Of a stretch of 64,000 nt of DNA, positions 10,325-19,320 are shown piece by piece. The first letter of the stretch is position 1, and each line of letters opens with the position of its first letter. The stretch covers positions 186,001 to 250,000 of the forward strand of contig JAOAIT010000009.1 of NCBI GenBank assembly GCA_026414565.1. The letters run 5' to 3'. Under the pieces are notes generated by a model. It saw only the letters and a list, made by a program, of their open reading frames with translations, was not told the origin of the DNA and did not search any database. The position numbers and the translations under genes were made by a program. The DNA is from Verrucomicrobiia bacterium (GTDB taxonomy: Bacteria; Verrucomicrobiota; Verrucomicrobiia; Limisphaerales; Fontisphaeraceae).

Positions 10325-10366
10325 GTTCACCCGCGGCCTGTGGCGGCGGGTGAACGTTGTCGTTTT
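10325..10366 (+). terminator. Rho-independent terminator after the bS22-like gene
   Basis: A 10-bp perfect stem, GTTCACCCGC and GCGGGTGAAC, has an 11-base loop and is followed by GTTGTCGTTTT. It lies 31 bases after the stop of the 33-codon gene and supports that gene being a real transcribed unit. Confidence 0.75.
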
Positions 10367-10389
10367 ACGGACTGCTGGCATGACTTGAT

Positions 10390-12162
10390 ATGTGCAACAC
10401 CTCTTGGATACGGCGGGCAACCTTGATGCTCGCCGCCTTGCTGGTGGCTGGCTGCGCCCGCTGGCCGGACAGTCCCCCTCTGCTGCCCTATTCGCGGCCC
10501 GCCCCCAAGCCCACTCCCAAGCCGGCCGCCAAACCGCCCGCCAAAACGCCTGCCAAACCAGTTTCCCGCACCAACGCTGTTTCCCATGCCCGCACGGAAG
10601 CGGCCAAGGCCGCCGAGGTGGAAAGCCGGGCGGAGGTGCTGGCGCGATATGCGGCCGGGGTTGCCGCCGAAGCCCAGGGCAATCTGCCCCAGGCCTTGAG
10701 CGAGTATCTGGAGGCTGCACGCCAGGACCCCGGCAATGAACCGCTGGTTTTGGAGGTGGCCATGCGCTTGTTGCAGGCGCGGCAGGTCGAGCAGGCGCTG
10801 GACCTGCTGCAAAAATGCGCGGCCCGCACCAATGCCTCCAGTCTGATCCTCGGCCATCTGGGATGGTTGAGCGCCCAAACCGGCCGCACCAATGAAGCCC
10901 TGGCAGCCAGTCAACGCGCCTGGCAACTGGCCCCCACCAACTTTCTGGCCTGCCGTACCCTCGTGACGTATTATCTGGAGCAAAAGCAGCCCGAAAAGGC
11001 CCGTCCTTATTTGGAGACGGCCGCCCGCCAGAAAGTGGATGCCGTTTATGATGTGGATTTGGCCGAGTTGATGCTGGTGTACAATCGCAACTGCCCGGCA
11101 GCCCAACAAATTCCCACCAATCAAATCCTTCAGGTGTTGGGCCGCTCGCGCAACGCCCTGGCCGACAATCCCGTGTACCGCGTAAAGCTGGCGGAAATGT
11201 ATGAGGCGGCCGGCGACACACAAACCGCCCTGGCCATGTACGTGGAGCTGTTGGAGGTTTTTGCTGAAGCGCCGCCCGTCCGCGACGGCCTGCGGGCCAA
11301 GCTGGCTGATCTGTATTTGAAAGGCGGCCAGCGCCGGCAGGCCATGAGCCAGTTGGAGGCCTTCTTAAAAGACCATCCGCGCAATGCTCAAGTCTGGTAC
11401 ATCCTCGGGCAGTTGGCATTTCAGGAGCGCCAATTTGCGCAAGCGGGAGAATGGCTGCGGCAGGCCATCCGCCTCAACCCGGACAACGAGCCGGCCTACT
11501 ATGAGGCGGTGGGCGCTTTTTTGAGCACCAACAAGGTGGCCGAAGCCTTTGAAGTCCTGGACCTGGCCCGCAAGCGGTTTCCAGCCAGTTTTACTTTGGA
11601 GTACTTCACCGGCCTGGCCCACGCGCGGAAGGAGGATTTTGCCAGCGCGCTCAAGGCTTACACGGCGGCCGAAGTGATGGCTGGAGCCACGGATCCCGAG
11701 CGGCTCAACGCGGGTTTCTATTTTCAAGTGGGGGTGGCGTGCGAGCGCTTGAAACGTTTTGAGGAGGCCGCCACCTATTTCAAAAAAGCCATCGCCCTGG
11801 AGCCTGACTTTGCGGAGGCGCTCAATTACCTGGGCTATATGTGGGCGGAGCAGGGCATCCATTTGCAGGAGGCCCGCGAGCTGTTGGAACGCGCCTTGAA
11901 GCTGGAGCCCAAAAATGCCGCCTTCCTCGACAGCATGGGATGGATTTATTTCAAACTGGGCGACTTGGAGCGGGCGCGCTCCTTAGTGGAGCAGGCCATT
12001 GCTTTGAGCGAAAAGCCGGACGCCACCTTGCACGATCACCTGGGGGACATCTACGCCGCGCTTAAACTCTGGGACAAGGCGCGGGCCGAATGGCAAAAAG
12101 CGCTCGAGATTGAGCCTAATGAGGAGATCAAAAAAAAGCTAGAGGCTGCTCCTCACTCCTAA
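10390..12162 (+). CDS. TPR-repeat lipoprotein
   Basis: A 590-residue protein with a lipoprotein signal peptide: hydrophobic stretch, then LLVAGC with the lipid-attachment Cys at 22. A Pro/Lys/Ala-rich linker follows at about 30-60 (repeated KP and PAK units), then a long array of tetratricopeptide repeats. Good TPR units are seen near 80-150 (AEAQGNLPQALSEYLEAARQ), 330-420 and 470-580, with A..LNPDNEPAYY and ALKLEPKNAAFLDSMGW signatures. TPR arrays bind other proteins; the partner is unknown. It is probably anchored to the outer membrane facing the periplasm. The DUF2203 gene follows after 23 bp. Confidence 0.88.
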   Translation: MCNTSWIRRATLMLAALLVAGCARWPDSPPLLPYSRPAPKPTPKPAAKPPAKTPAKPVSRTNAVSHARTEAAKAAEVESRAEVLARYAAGVAAEAQGNLPQALSEYLEAARQDPGNEPLVLEVAMRLLQARQVEQALDLLQKCAARTNASSLILGHLGWLSAQTGRTNEALAASQRAWQLAPTNFLACRTLVTYYLEQKQPEKARPYLETAARQKVDAVYDVDLAELMLVYNRNCPAAQQIPTNQILQVLGRSRNALADNPVYRVKLAEMYEAAGDTQTALAMYVELLEVFAEAPPVRDGLRAKLADLYLKGGQRRQAMSQLEAFLKDHPRNAQVWYILGQLAFQERQFAQAGEWLRQAIRLNPDNEPAYYEAVGAFLSTNKVAEAFEVLDLARKRFPASFTLEYFTGLAHARKEDFASALKAYTAAEVMAGATDPERLNAGFYFQVGVACERLKRFEEAATYFKKAIALEPDFAEALNYLGYMWAEQGIHLQEARELLERALKLEPKNAAFLDSMGWIYFKLGDLERARSLVEQAIALSEKPDATLHDHLGDIYAALKLWDKARAEWQKALEIEPNEEIKKKLEAAPHS

Positions 12163-12185
12163 ACTCGCAGGCCTCCGTCCCCACC

Positions 12186-12575
12186 ATGAGCTACCGATTC
12201 ACCAAACACTACACGCTGGACGAGGCCCGGGCGTTGCTGCCGCAGGTGCGTGAGTGGCTCAAGGATTTGCAGAACACCGGCGAGGCGCTCCGGAAGGTGG
12301 ATCAGCAACTGCTTCAAATGCATCGCTGGGGTGGGGACTTGGGCGGGCCGCAGGTGCATGCGTGGCTCCATCTGAATTTGAAATGCACCGAGCTGCTGGC
12401 GGAGTTTGAGCGCCGCCAAATCTTGATCAAGGATGTTCAGCGCGGCCTGGTCGATTTTCCCTCCTTGCGAGGCGACCGGGAAATTTTTCTCTGCTGGGAG
12501 ATGGACGAGGAGGACATTCAATTCTGGCATGAGCTGGATGCCGGTTACGCCGGCCGCGAGGCCATAGAGGAATAA
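12186..12575 (+). CDS. DUF2203 family protein
   Basis: A 129-residue soluble protein matching the DUF2203 family. It has the start FTKHYTLDEARALLPQVREW, a helical middle, the segment LIKDVQRGLVDFPS, and an acidic end with CWEMDEEDIQFWHELDAGY. The family is widespread and its function is unknown. It lies 23 bp after the TPR lipoprotein gene, so the two are probably co-transcribed. No signal peptide or membrane segment. Confidence 0.85.
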   Translation: MSYRFTKHYTLDEARALLPQVREWLKDLQNTGEALRKVDQQLLQMHRWGGDLGGPQVHAWLHLNLKCTELLAEFERRQILIKDVQRGLVDFPSLRGDREIFLCWEMDEEDIQFWHELDAGYAGREAIEE

Positions 12576-12663
12576 GCCGGCGCCAGCCGGTTGGCGGCCG
12601 GCCCGCCGCGCCCGCGCGTAGCATTTGCCAAGCGCGGCCTTTTTGCGTAAGGTATTAGTGCCT

Positions 12664-13818
12664 ATGAGCACCGCCCATATTCCTCTCACCGAGTTTGCGC
12701 CCGCCGAGCGCGTGCCCATTGACATCATTCGCCAGCAGGCCGCGGAGATTGAAAGCCTGCCCTTGACGCCGCAGGTGCTCAACTCGGTGCTGAACTGTGT
12801 GTTCATTCTCAATGCCCAGCGGCAGATCGTTTTCGCCTCTGACAACGTCAAGCATTATCTTGATGGGCGGACGGCGGCCGACATCATCGGCCTGCGGCCG
12901 GGGGAGGCTTTTGGTTGCGTCCATTCCGACGCTCATGACAGCGGCTGCGGCACCAGTCGTTTTTGTGCTGAATGTGGCGCGGTAAAGGCGGCCCTGGCCA
13001 GCCTGGCGGGTTATCATGATTTGCAGGAGTGCCGGATGTTGCGGCTGGTGCAGGGTCAGCCGCAGGCGCTGGATTTGCTGGTGTATGCCTCGCCCTTGCA
13101 ACACAACGGTCAGACGTTCAGCCTCTTTTGCATCACTGACATCAGCCATCAAAAACGCCGGCGCGCCATGGAGCGCATTTTCTTTCACGATCTGCTCAAT
13201 TCAGTGGGCAGTCTCGCCTCTTTGATGGAGCAGTTGCGCGAGATGGCTTCGGAGGATTTACAGGAGGATTTGGAACTGGCCGAGAGCGCCTGCCAGGATG
13301 CCGTGGAGCAAATCCTCAGCCAGAAGGACCTGATGGCGGCGGAAAACAACGAATTGACCGCTCATCCCGAGCCGGTTAACGCCCTGCTGTTGTTAAATCA
13401 TTTGGTGAAACTCTTTGCGCGGCATCCAGTCGCCACCGGCCGGCAGTTGCAAATCGGGCCATGCCCGGTGGCGGTGGCCCTGTTGACCGATCCCACCCTG
13501 CTGCGGCGGGTGTTGGGTAATCTCATCAAAAATGCCCTCGAGGCATGTCCCCCGGGAGGCACGGTGACGGTGTCCTGCACCGCCGAGGGGGAGCGGATTC
13601 GCTTCGCCGTCAACAACCCCGGCGTGATGCCGCAATCGGTGCAGTTGCAAATGTTCCATCGCTCCTTTACCACCAAGGGCGACGGCCGGGGTCTGGGCAC
13701 GTATAGCGTCAAGTTGATTACCGAGCGTTATCTCAAGGGCACCGTGGGCTTTACCTCGGAAGAGGAGCAGGGCACGACCTTCTTTGTTTTGCTGCCCCGC
13801 CGGCTGGTGGAGGAGTGA
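12664..13818 (+). CDS. PAS-domain sensor histidine kinase with Cys-rich insert
   Basis: A 384-residue soluble kinase. The start chosen is the ATG at 12664; an upstream in-frame start at 12625 would add 13 non-conserved residues. A PAS-like region spans about 35-165. It holds a Cys/His cluster: Cys85, His87, Cys95, Cys101 and Cys104 (GCGTSRFCAECG). The phosphoacceptor is probably His175 in FFHDLLNSVG. The ATP-binding domain has the N-box NLIKNALEA (286-294), a G1-like NNPGVMP (the canonical Asp is replaced by Asn), an F-box FHRSFTTK and the G2 GRGLG (341-345). There is no membrane segment, so the signal is probably cytoplasmic, perhaps redox or metal through the Cys cluster (inference). No response regulator is adjacent. 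Confidence 0.88.
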   Translation: MSTAHIPLTEFAPAERVPIDIIRQQAAEIESLPLTPQVLNSVLNCVFILNAQRQIVFASDNVKHYLDGRTAADIIGLRPGEAFGCVHSDAHDSGCGTSRFCAECGAVKAALASLAGYHDLQECRMLRLVQGQPQALDLLVYASPLQHNGQTFSLFCITDISHQKRRRAMERIFFHDLLNSVGSLASLMEQLREMASEDLQEDLELAESACQDAVEQILSQKDLMAAENNELTAHPEPVNALLLLNHLVKLFARHPVATGRQLQIGPCPVAVALLTDPTLLRRVLGNLIKNALEACPPGGTVTVSCTAEGERIRFAVNNPGVMPQSVQLQMFHRSFTTKGDGRGLGTYSVKLITERYLKGTVGFTSEEEQGTTFFVLLPRRLVEE

Positions 13819-13880
13819 ACCGCACTCCCTTGCAACCCCCTCACGCCAGGGGGGCTGACCGTTGTTTCGTCCGGGCAAGG

Positions 13881-13904
13881 GGCGCTTTCAAGCCTATAAG
13901 CGCC
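13881..13904. other. Perfect inverted repeat upstream of the tricorn-type protease gene
   Basis: GGCGCTT (13881-13887) and AAGCGCC (13898-13904) form a perfect 7-bp stem with a 10-base loop. It lies 100 bases before the protease start, in the gap after the kinase gene. It could be an operator or a leader hairpin; no T run follows, so it is not a typical terminator. Confidence 0.3.
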
Positions 13905-14003
13905 GGGCAAATCCATGCTTCGATGCGGTATTGCAGGAGTGCGCCGGAGTCACCCGCATCCCTTAACTTGCTGTGGGGAGTCAGGTGGGTTAACCTCCCG
14001 GGC

Positions 14004-17000
14004 ATGAAGTCGCTTGCCGCGTCCGTTTTCAAATTCACGCTTTGCTTCTGCCTCACTCATTTAGCCTTGGGCAAATGGGCTGCCCCATCGTCTGGCGCTG
14101 AGCCGCCCCCGGCGCCCGGCGCCATTCACGCCGGTTTGATGCGGTATGCAGATGTTTCCGCCACCCAGATTGTGTTTGTTTATGCCGGGGATATCTGGCT
14201 GGCGCCCAAGTCGGGTGGCCTCGCCATCAAGCTCAGCTCGCCCCCCGGCGAGGAGATGTTTCCCAAGTTTTCGCCGGACGGCACCCAAATTGCCTTCAGC
14301 GCCAATTACGATGGCAACACGGATATTTACGTGGTCCCGGTGACCGGCGGATTGCCCCGGCGGCTCACCCATCACGGCGCCGCGGACCGCGTGATCGATT
14401 GGTATCCGGATGGCCGCTCCCTCCTTTATGCCACCATGATGACCAGTTACAAGGACCGGTTTAATCAGCTTTATCGCATCCCGGTCACCGGCGGTCTGCC
14501 GGAAAAGTTGCCGGTGCCCTATGGCGAATTTGGCGCCCTGTCACCCGATGGCAAGGTCCTGGCCTACACCCCCATAAGTGTGGATTTTCGCACGTGGAAA
14601 CGTTACCGCGGCGGCATGAATCCTGACATCTGGCTTTTTGATCTGGAGAAAAACACCGCCCGCAACCTTACCCGTCATGAGGCCAACGACTCGCTGCCCA
14701 TGTGGCGGGGGGACACGATTTATTTTCTCTCCAATCGTGATCCCCACGGCCGCGACAACCTGTGGGCGTACGACACCAAAAAAGAACGCTTCCGCCAACT
14801 GACCGCCTTTCAGGATTTTGATGTCAAGTTTCCCAGCCTGGGCCCCGCGGACATCGTCTTCGAGTGTGGCGGCAGGCTGTATTTGTTGGACCTGGCCACC
14901 GAGAAATATCAGGAGGTGAAGATTCAAGTCGTCACCGACCGCAGCACGCTCAAGCCGCGGCTGGAAAATGTTTCCGGTTACATTCACAACGCCGCCGTTT
15001 CGCCCGCGGGCAAGCGGGTCATTTTCGAGGCGCGCGGTGATTTGTTCAGCGCGCCGGCGGAAAACGGGGTGGTGCGCAATCTGACCCGCAGCTCCGGCGT
15101 GGCCGAGCGCTACCCGGCCTGGTCGCCCGATGGCCGCTGGGTGGCGTACTTCAGTGATCGCACAGGCGAGTATGAGCTGACCCTTCGGGCGCCCGATGGC
15201 AGTGGAGAGGAACAAACCTTGACCTCTTTGGGGCCCGGATACCGCTACCGGCCGCAGTGGTCGCCGGACAGCCAGAAAATCGTCTGGATTGATCAGGCCA
15301 TGAAAATCTGGCTCCACGATTTAGCCCAAAAACAGACCCGCATGATTGACCGGCAGAAGTGGCGTTACCACGGCGCCTTGCACGCTTTTTCGGTGAGCTG
15401 GTCACCGGACAGCCGTTGGCTGGCTTATGATGCGGACAAGGACAACCGCCAGAGCTGCATAGTTTTGTACGACACGGAGAAGCAGCAACGGCACGAAGTT
15501 ACCGCCGGTTTCTATGACGATCGCGAGCCGGTTTTTGATCCGGACGGCAAATACCTTTTCCTGCGCACCGGCCGGCAGTTTACCCCCAGTTACAGCGAGC
15601 TGGATAATTCCTGGATTTACGCCAACACCTGGCGGCTGGCCGCCGTCCCCTTGCGCCGGGATGTGCCCTCGCCCCTGGCTCCCCGCAATGACGACGAGCC
15701 GATGAAAAAAGAGGAAACCAAGGAGGAAAACCCCAAGCCGGAAACCGCCAAAGCACCCGAAAAGGCGGAGGAAAAACCGGCTGCCGAGAAGCCGGCGGCC
15801 AAACCCTCCGACAAGAAACCCAAGCCGGTCCACATTGACCTGGAGGGGTTTGAAGAGCGCATGGTGCTCCTGCCACCCAAAGCCGGGCGTTACGGGGATT
15901 TGTGTGCCGTGGCCGGCAAGTTGATTTATCGTGTGTTGCCGCGCACCGGCTCGGATGCCACGGCCTCCCCGATCGAGTTTTATGATTTGGAAAAACGGGA
16001 AACCCGGCGGATCCTGGATGATGCCGACGACCTCCAGCTTGCAGCAGGCCGTGAAAAACTGCTGGTGCGCAAGGACCGCACTTATGCGGTCATTGAGCCC
16101 AAGGAAAATCAGAATTTGAACAAGAAGGTGGACACCGCGGGTTTCGAGGCGCTGATTGATCCCCCGGCCGAGTGGCGGCAAATCTTCACGGATGCCTGGC
16201 GCATCGAACGCGATTATTTCTACGATCCCAACCTCCACGGCGTGGACTGGAAGGCCATGCGCGAGCGCTATGGGAAAATGCTGGAGGACTGCGTCACCCG
16301 CTGGGATGTGAATTTTGTTATCGGCGAATTGATTGCCGAATTGAACGCCTCGCACACCTATCGCAGCGGGGGCGATGTGCCACGCACGCCCGAGCGCGGG
16401 GTGGGATATTTGGGCTGCGACTTCAGTTTTGAAAACGGGACCTATCGCATCAAGAAAATCATTCGGGCCGCCCCTTGGGACACCGAGGTTACTTCGCCCT
16501 TGCTGCGCCCGGGCCTCACCAATGTGCAGGAGGGGGATTACCTGCTGGCCGTCAACGGGCAGCCGCTGGACCCGCAACAAGATCCTTGGGCGGCCTTTCA
16601 GGGGCTGGCTGACAAGCCGGTGCTGTTGACTGTCAATGAACGCCCGGACATGCAGGGAGCGCGGGAGGTCTTGGTGCACACCCTGGCCAGCGAGGCCCGG
16701 CTGCGGCATTTGGCGTGGATCAATGAAAATCGCCTGAAGGTGGAGCGCCTGAGCCAGGGGCGCATTGGTTACGTGTATGTGCCCGACACCGGTGTCAATG
16801 GCCAGACCGAGCTGGTGCGCCAGTTCCGCGCCCAAATAACCAAGGATGCCCTGATCATTGATGAACGGTTCAACAGCGGCGGGCAGATTCCCGATCGCTT
16901 CATCGAGCTTTTATCCCGGAAGCGGGAAAATTATTGGGGCGTGCGCGATGGTTTGGACTGGCCTTGGCCGCCGGTGGCGCACACCGGGCCGAAGGCCATG

Positions 17001-17369
17001 CTCATCAACGGGTGGAGCGGCTCCGGGGGCGATTGTTTCCCTTATTATTTCAAACAAGCGGGCCTGGGGCCGTTGATTGGTATGCGCACCTGGGGCGGCC
17101 TGATTGGCATGACGGGCACGCCGGCGCTGGTGGACAATGGGAGCGTGACCGCTCCCACCTTCGGCATCTACAATCTCAAAGGCGAATGGATTATCGAGGG
17201 CTATGGGGTGGATCCGGACACTGAAGTGGTGGATGATCCAGCCCGTATGGCCCAGGGGGGTGATCCCCAACTGGAGCGGGCCGTCGAGGAGCTGCTCAAG
17301 GCCCTCAAAAAGAATCCGCCTACGCCGGTGAAGCGGCCCAAATATCCCAACCGCGCGGGTAAGGCCTGA
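14004..17369 (+). CDS. Exported tricorn-type protease (S41 family)
   Basis: A protein of 1121 residues from the ATG at 14004, which opens a signal peptide (MKSLAASVFKFTLCFCL...). The frame stays open upstream to 13815, but those residues look non-coding. Order: a β-propeller region at about 40-270 and 310-560 with repeated SPDG/WSPDS motifs; a Lys/Glu/Pro-rich linker at about 567-611; a PDZ-like domain near 795-880; and a C-terminal S41-type peptidase core. Catalytic candidates are the Ser783-His784 pair in NASHTYRSGG and Ser1007 in GSGGD, with WGGLIGMTG after it. Tricorn core enzymes trim peptides. Here the protein is predicted to be exported, so it probably acts in the periplasm. Confidence 0.9.
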   Translation: MKSLAASVFKFTLCFCLTHLALGKWAAPSSGAEPPPAPGAIHAGLMRYADVSATQIVFVYAGDIWLAPKSGGLAIKLSSPPGEEMFPKFSPDGTQIAFSANYDGNTDIYVVPVTGGLPRRLTHHGAADRVIDWYPDGRSLLYATMMTSYKDRFNQLYRIPVTGGLPEKLPVPYGEFGALSPDGKVLAYTPISVDFRTWKRYRGGMNPDIWLFDLEKNTARNLTRHEANDSLPMWRGDTIYFLSNRDPHGRDNLWAYDTKKERFRQLTAFQDFDVKFPSLGPADIVFECGGRLYLLDLATEKYQEVKIQVVTDRSTLKPRLENVSGYIHNAAVSPAGKRVIFEARGDLFSAPAENGVVRNLTRSSGVAERYPAWSPDGRWVAYFSDRTGEYELTLRAPDGSGEEQTLTSLGPGYRYRPQWSPDSQKIVWIDQAMKIWLHDLAQKQTRMIDRQKWRYHGALHAFSVSWSPDSRWLAYDADKDNRQSCIVLYDTEKQQRHEVTAGFYDDREPVFDPDGKYLFLRTGRQFTPSYSELDNSWIYANTWRLAAVPLRRDVPSPLAPRNDDEPMKKEETKEENPKPETAKAPEKAEEKPAAEKPAAKPSDKKPKPVHIDLEGFEERMVLLPPKAGRYGDLCAVAGKLIYRVLPRTGSDATASPIEFYDLEKRETRRILDDADDLQLAAGREKLLVRKDRTYAVIEPKENQNLNKKVDTAGFEALIDPPAEWRQIFTDAWRIERDYFYDPNLHGVDWKAMRERYGKMLEDCVTRWDVNFVIGELIAELNASHTYRSGGDVPRTPERGVGYLGCDFSFENGTYRIKKIIRAAPWDTEVTSPLLRPGLTNVQEGDYLLAVNGQPLDPQQDPWAAFQGLADKPVLLTVNERPDMQGAREVLVHTLASEARLRHLAWINENRLKVERLSQGRIGYVYVPDTGVNGQTELVRQFRAQITKDALIIDERFNSGGQIPDRFIELLSRKRENYWGVRDGLDWPWPPVAHTGPKAMLINGWSGSGGDCFPYYFKQAGLGPLIGMRTWGGLIGMTGTPALVDNGSVTAPTFGIYNLKGEWIIEGYGVDPDTEVVDDPARMAQGGDPQLERAVEELLKALKKNPPTPVKRPKYPNRAGKA

Positions 17370-17380
17370 GCGCCATCCGC

Positions 17381-18727
17381 TCAGTTCATTTTCGCCAGGG
17401 CGCGGTCCAGCCGCTGCAACACCCGCTCCTTGCCCAGCACTTCCAGCAGGTGATATAGGCTTGGCCCGGCGGTGCGGCCGGTGCAGGCCAGGCGGGTGGG
17501 ATGCACCAGCACGCCGGCCTTCACGCCCAGCTCGGCGGCCAGTTTCTTCAACGTGGCCTCCAGCGTGGCGGCGTCAAAGCTGGGCAAGGCGGCAAAGGCC
17601 TCCCGCAGCTTCTGCAGGCGCGGCCGGTTTTCCGGGGTGAATTCCTTTTGCGCCGCCTCGGCCTCGTAGGTCAGTTCCTCGGTGAAATAAAAGCCGGCAA
17701 AGGCAGGCAGCTCCGCAAACAAATCGATCTTTTCCTTGCAGGTATCCAGCGCCGCCTTGACGTAGGGCAGGGGATAACGGTTGGTGTCAATGCCGGCATG
17801 AGCCAGGGCATGGACGGCCAGCTCGTAATAGCGGTCCGGAGCCATGCGGGTGATGTATTCGCCGTTCATCCACACCAATTTCTGGTAATCAAACCGCGCA
17901 TTGTGGCGCAGGACCTGCGGCAGATCAAACCGCTCAATTAATTCCTCGCGGCTCATGATCTCGCGGTTGTCCTTGGGGGACCACCCCAGCAGGCACAGGT
18001 AGTTCACCACGGCCTCGGGGGCAAAGCCCTCGGCTTGGTAGGTGGTGAGCGAAGCGCCTTTGTCCCGCTTGCTCATCTTTGAGCCGTCCTGGTTGAGAAT
18101 CAGCGGGATATGGGCGTACTTGGGCGGCGTGACTCCAAAGGCCCGAAACAACGCCAGATGCTTGGAGGTGTTGCTGATATGGTCTTCGCCCCGGATGACG
18201 TGGGTGATTTGCATGTCAATGTCGTCCACCACGTTGACCAGGTGAAACACCGGCTGGCCGTCGGAGCGGACAATCACAAAATCCGGGTCCAGCTCTTCAC
18301 GATCGGTGAGCTGTCGCTTGATTTCCCCCACCACCAAATCCTCAATGATGATCGGCTCGCGGCTCATCTTGAATTTGATGGCCCCGTCCTTCTCATAGGC
18401 ATGGCCGGCGCGCAGCAGATCCTGTACGCGGTCCATGTACAGCTCGCGCCGCTGACTTTGGAAATACGGCCCATAGTCGCCGCGGTAAGGGCCGGTGGCC
18501 TCCGGCGTCAATGGCCCTTCATCCCAGTCCAGCCCCAGCCAGTGCAACCCGTCCAGGATGACCTTGACCGCCTCCTCCGTGTTGCGGGCCGCATCGGTGT
18601 CCTCGATGCGCAGGATAAATTTGCCGCCGTGATGCCGCGCAAACAGCCAGTTGAATAACGCGGTGCGGGCACCCCCGATGTGCAGGTACCCCGTGGGACT
18701 TGGCGCAAAACGCACGCGAACTTTCAT
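17381..18727 (-). CDS. gltX: Glutamate-tRNA ligase
   Basis: A class I aminoacyl-tRNA synthetase of 448 residues that charges tRNA-Glu. The ATP-binding signatures are clear: PSPTGYLHIGGA (10-20, the HIGH-type motif) and KMSKR at 217-221 within DGSKMSKRDKGAS. IEDTDAARNT and VIRGEDHISNTSKH are typical of GltX. It has no Cys-rich zinc-binding motif and is slightly shorter than many bacterial GltX. It converges with the tricorn-type protease gene, with 11 bp between the stops. The rpsT gene lies upstream on the same strand, separated by a terminator, so gltX probably has its own promoter. Confidence 0.96.
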   Translation of the reverse strand: MKVRVRFAPSPTGYLHIGGARTALFNWLFARHHGGKFILRIEDTDAARNTEEAVKVILDGLHWLGLDWDEGPLTPEATGPYRGDYGPYFQSQRRELYMDRVQDLLRAGHAYEKDGAIKFKMSREPIIIEDLVVGEIKRQLTDREELDPDFVIVRSDGQPVFHLVNVVDDIDMQITHVIRGEDHISNTSKHLALFRAFGVTPPKYAHIPLILNQDGSKMSKRDKGASLTTYQAEGFAPEAVVNYLCLLGWSPKDNREIMSREELIERFDLPQVLRHNARFDYQKLVWMNGEYITRMAPDRYYELAVHALAHAGIDTNRYPLPYVKAALDTCKEKIDLFAELPAFAGFYFTEELTYEAEAAQKEFTPENRPRLQKLREAFAALPSFDAATLEATLKKLAAELGVKAGVLVHPTRLACTGRTAGPSLYHLLEVLGKERVLQRLDRALAKMN

Positions 18728-18807
18728 GCCGGCAATCTACCCCGCCGCTGCGCCGGCGAAAAGCAGGAAGTCACTCCCGGCGGAGTGCGGCAAACGGGGC
18801 AGAGTGC

Positions 18808-18835
18808 AAATAAAAGGCGGCCCGCCAGGGCCGCC
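18808..18835 (-). terminator. Rho-independent terminator after rpsT
   Basis: Read on the minus strand, an 8-bp stem GGCGGCCC/GGGCCGCC with a 4-base loop is followed directly by TTTTATTT. It sits 30 bases after the rpsT stop and before gltX. Confidence 0.85.
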
Positions 18836-18865
18836 CAGAAAGTGCATCTTGAACCGCCGGAATAA

Positions 18866-19129
18866 TTACTTGACCGCGTTGACGCGGTGGGCCAGCCGGG
18901 AGCGCTTGCGGCTGGCGGCGGTCTTGGGGATGACCCCGCTCTTGGCTGCCTTGTCGAGCGCCGAGCTGACCTTGCGATAGGCGGCTGCGGCCTCTTCCTT
19001 CTTGCCGGCGGCCACCAAGGCATTCAATTCCTTTTGCAGGGACTTCAGGCCCAGCTTGACCTTGCGGTTGCGGATGCGCCGCCGGGCGCTGCTGCGCACG
19101 CGGCGTTCTGCAGATTTGGTATTCGGCAT
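18866..19129 (-). CDS. rpsT: Small ribosomal subunit protein bS20
   Basis: An 87-residue basic, helical protein of the bS20 family, a 16S rRNA-binding protein of the 30S subunit. It begins MPNTKSAERRVRSSARRRIRN and has the conserved pattern of Lys/Arg-rich helix, A-x-x-x-x-x-S-x-L-D-K-A-A-K-x-G-V-I-P-K-x-x-A-x-R-x-x-S-R-L near the end. Length is normal. It is flanked by a strong promoter upstream and a strong terminator downstream, so it forms a single-gene transcript. Confidence 0.97.
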   Translation of the reverse strand: MPNTKSAERRVRSSARRRIRNRKVKLGLKSLQKELNALVAAGKKEEAAAAYRKVSSALDKAAKSGVIPKTAASRKRSRLAHRVNAVK

Positions 19130-19180
19130 AATCGCTACTTATTCAATAACCCAACAAAAACGTTAATCCTAAAGCGCGCT

Positions 19181-19208
19181 ACCATAGCGGTTGGCCCTGA
19201 AATGTCAA
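19181..19208 (-). promoter_or_regulatory. Sigma-70-type promoter of rpsT
   Basis: On the minus strand, TTGACA (19203-19208, a perfect -35) and TATGGT (19181-19186, -10) are separated by 16 bases. The start codon lies about 50 bases downstream, an ordinary leader length for a ribosomal protein gene. Confidence 0.65.
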
Positions 19209-19259
19209 CCCCCGGACTTAACATTCTTTTGTACCGCAGACGCCAATGGCGCAAAGGGC

Positions 19260-19287
19260 TTGTCAGGCGGAGGACTTGGCCCATAAT
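19260..19287 (+). promoter_or_regulatory. Candidate promoter of the Tat-exported oxidoreductase gene
   Basis: TTGTCA (19260-19265) and CATAAT (19282-19287) have a 16-base spacer; each matches consensus at 5 of 6 positions. Transcription would begin near 19294. This argues for the ATG at 19321 as the start rather than the ATGs at 19297 and 19300. Confidence 0.5.
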
Positions 19288-19320
19288 GAAATCACCATGA
19301 TGAAAAAAGACGCCCTTGCC

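Noticed and set aside
15402-16835. A 477-codon minus-strand frame across the tricorn-type gene
   Set aside because: Antisense shadow; the sense protein has clear propeller and S41 motifs.
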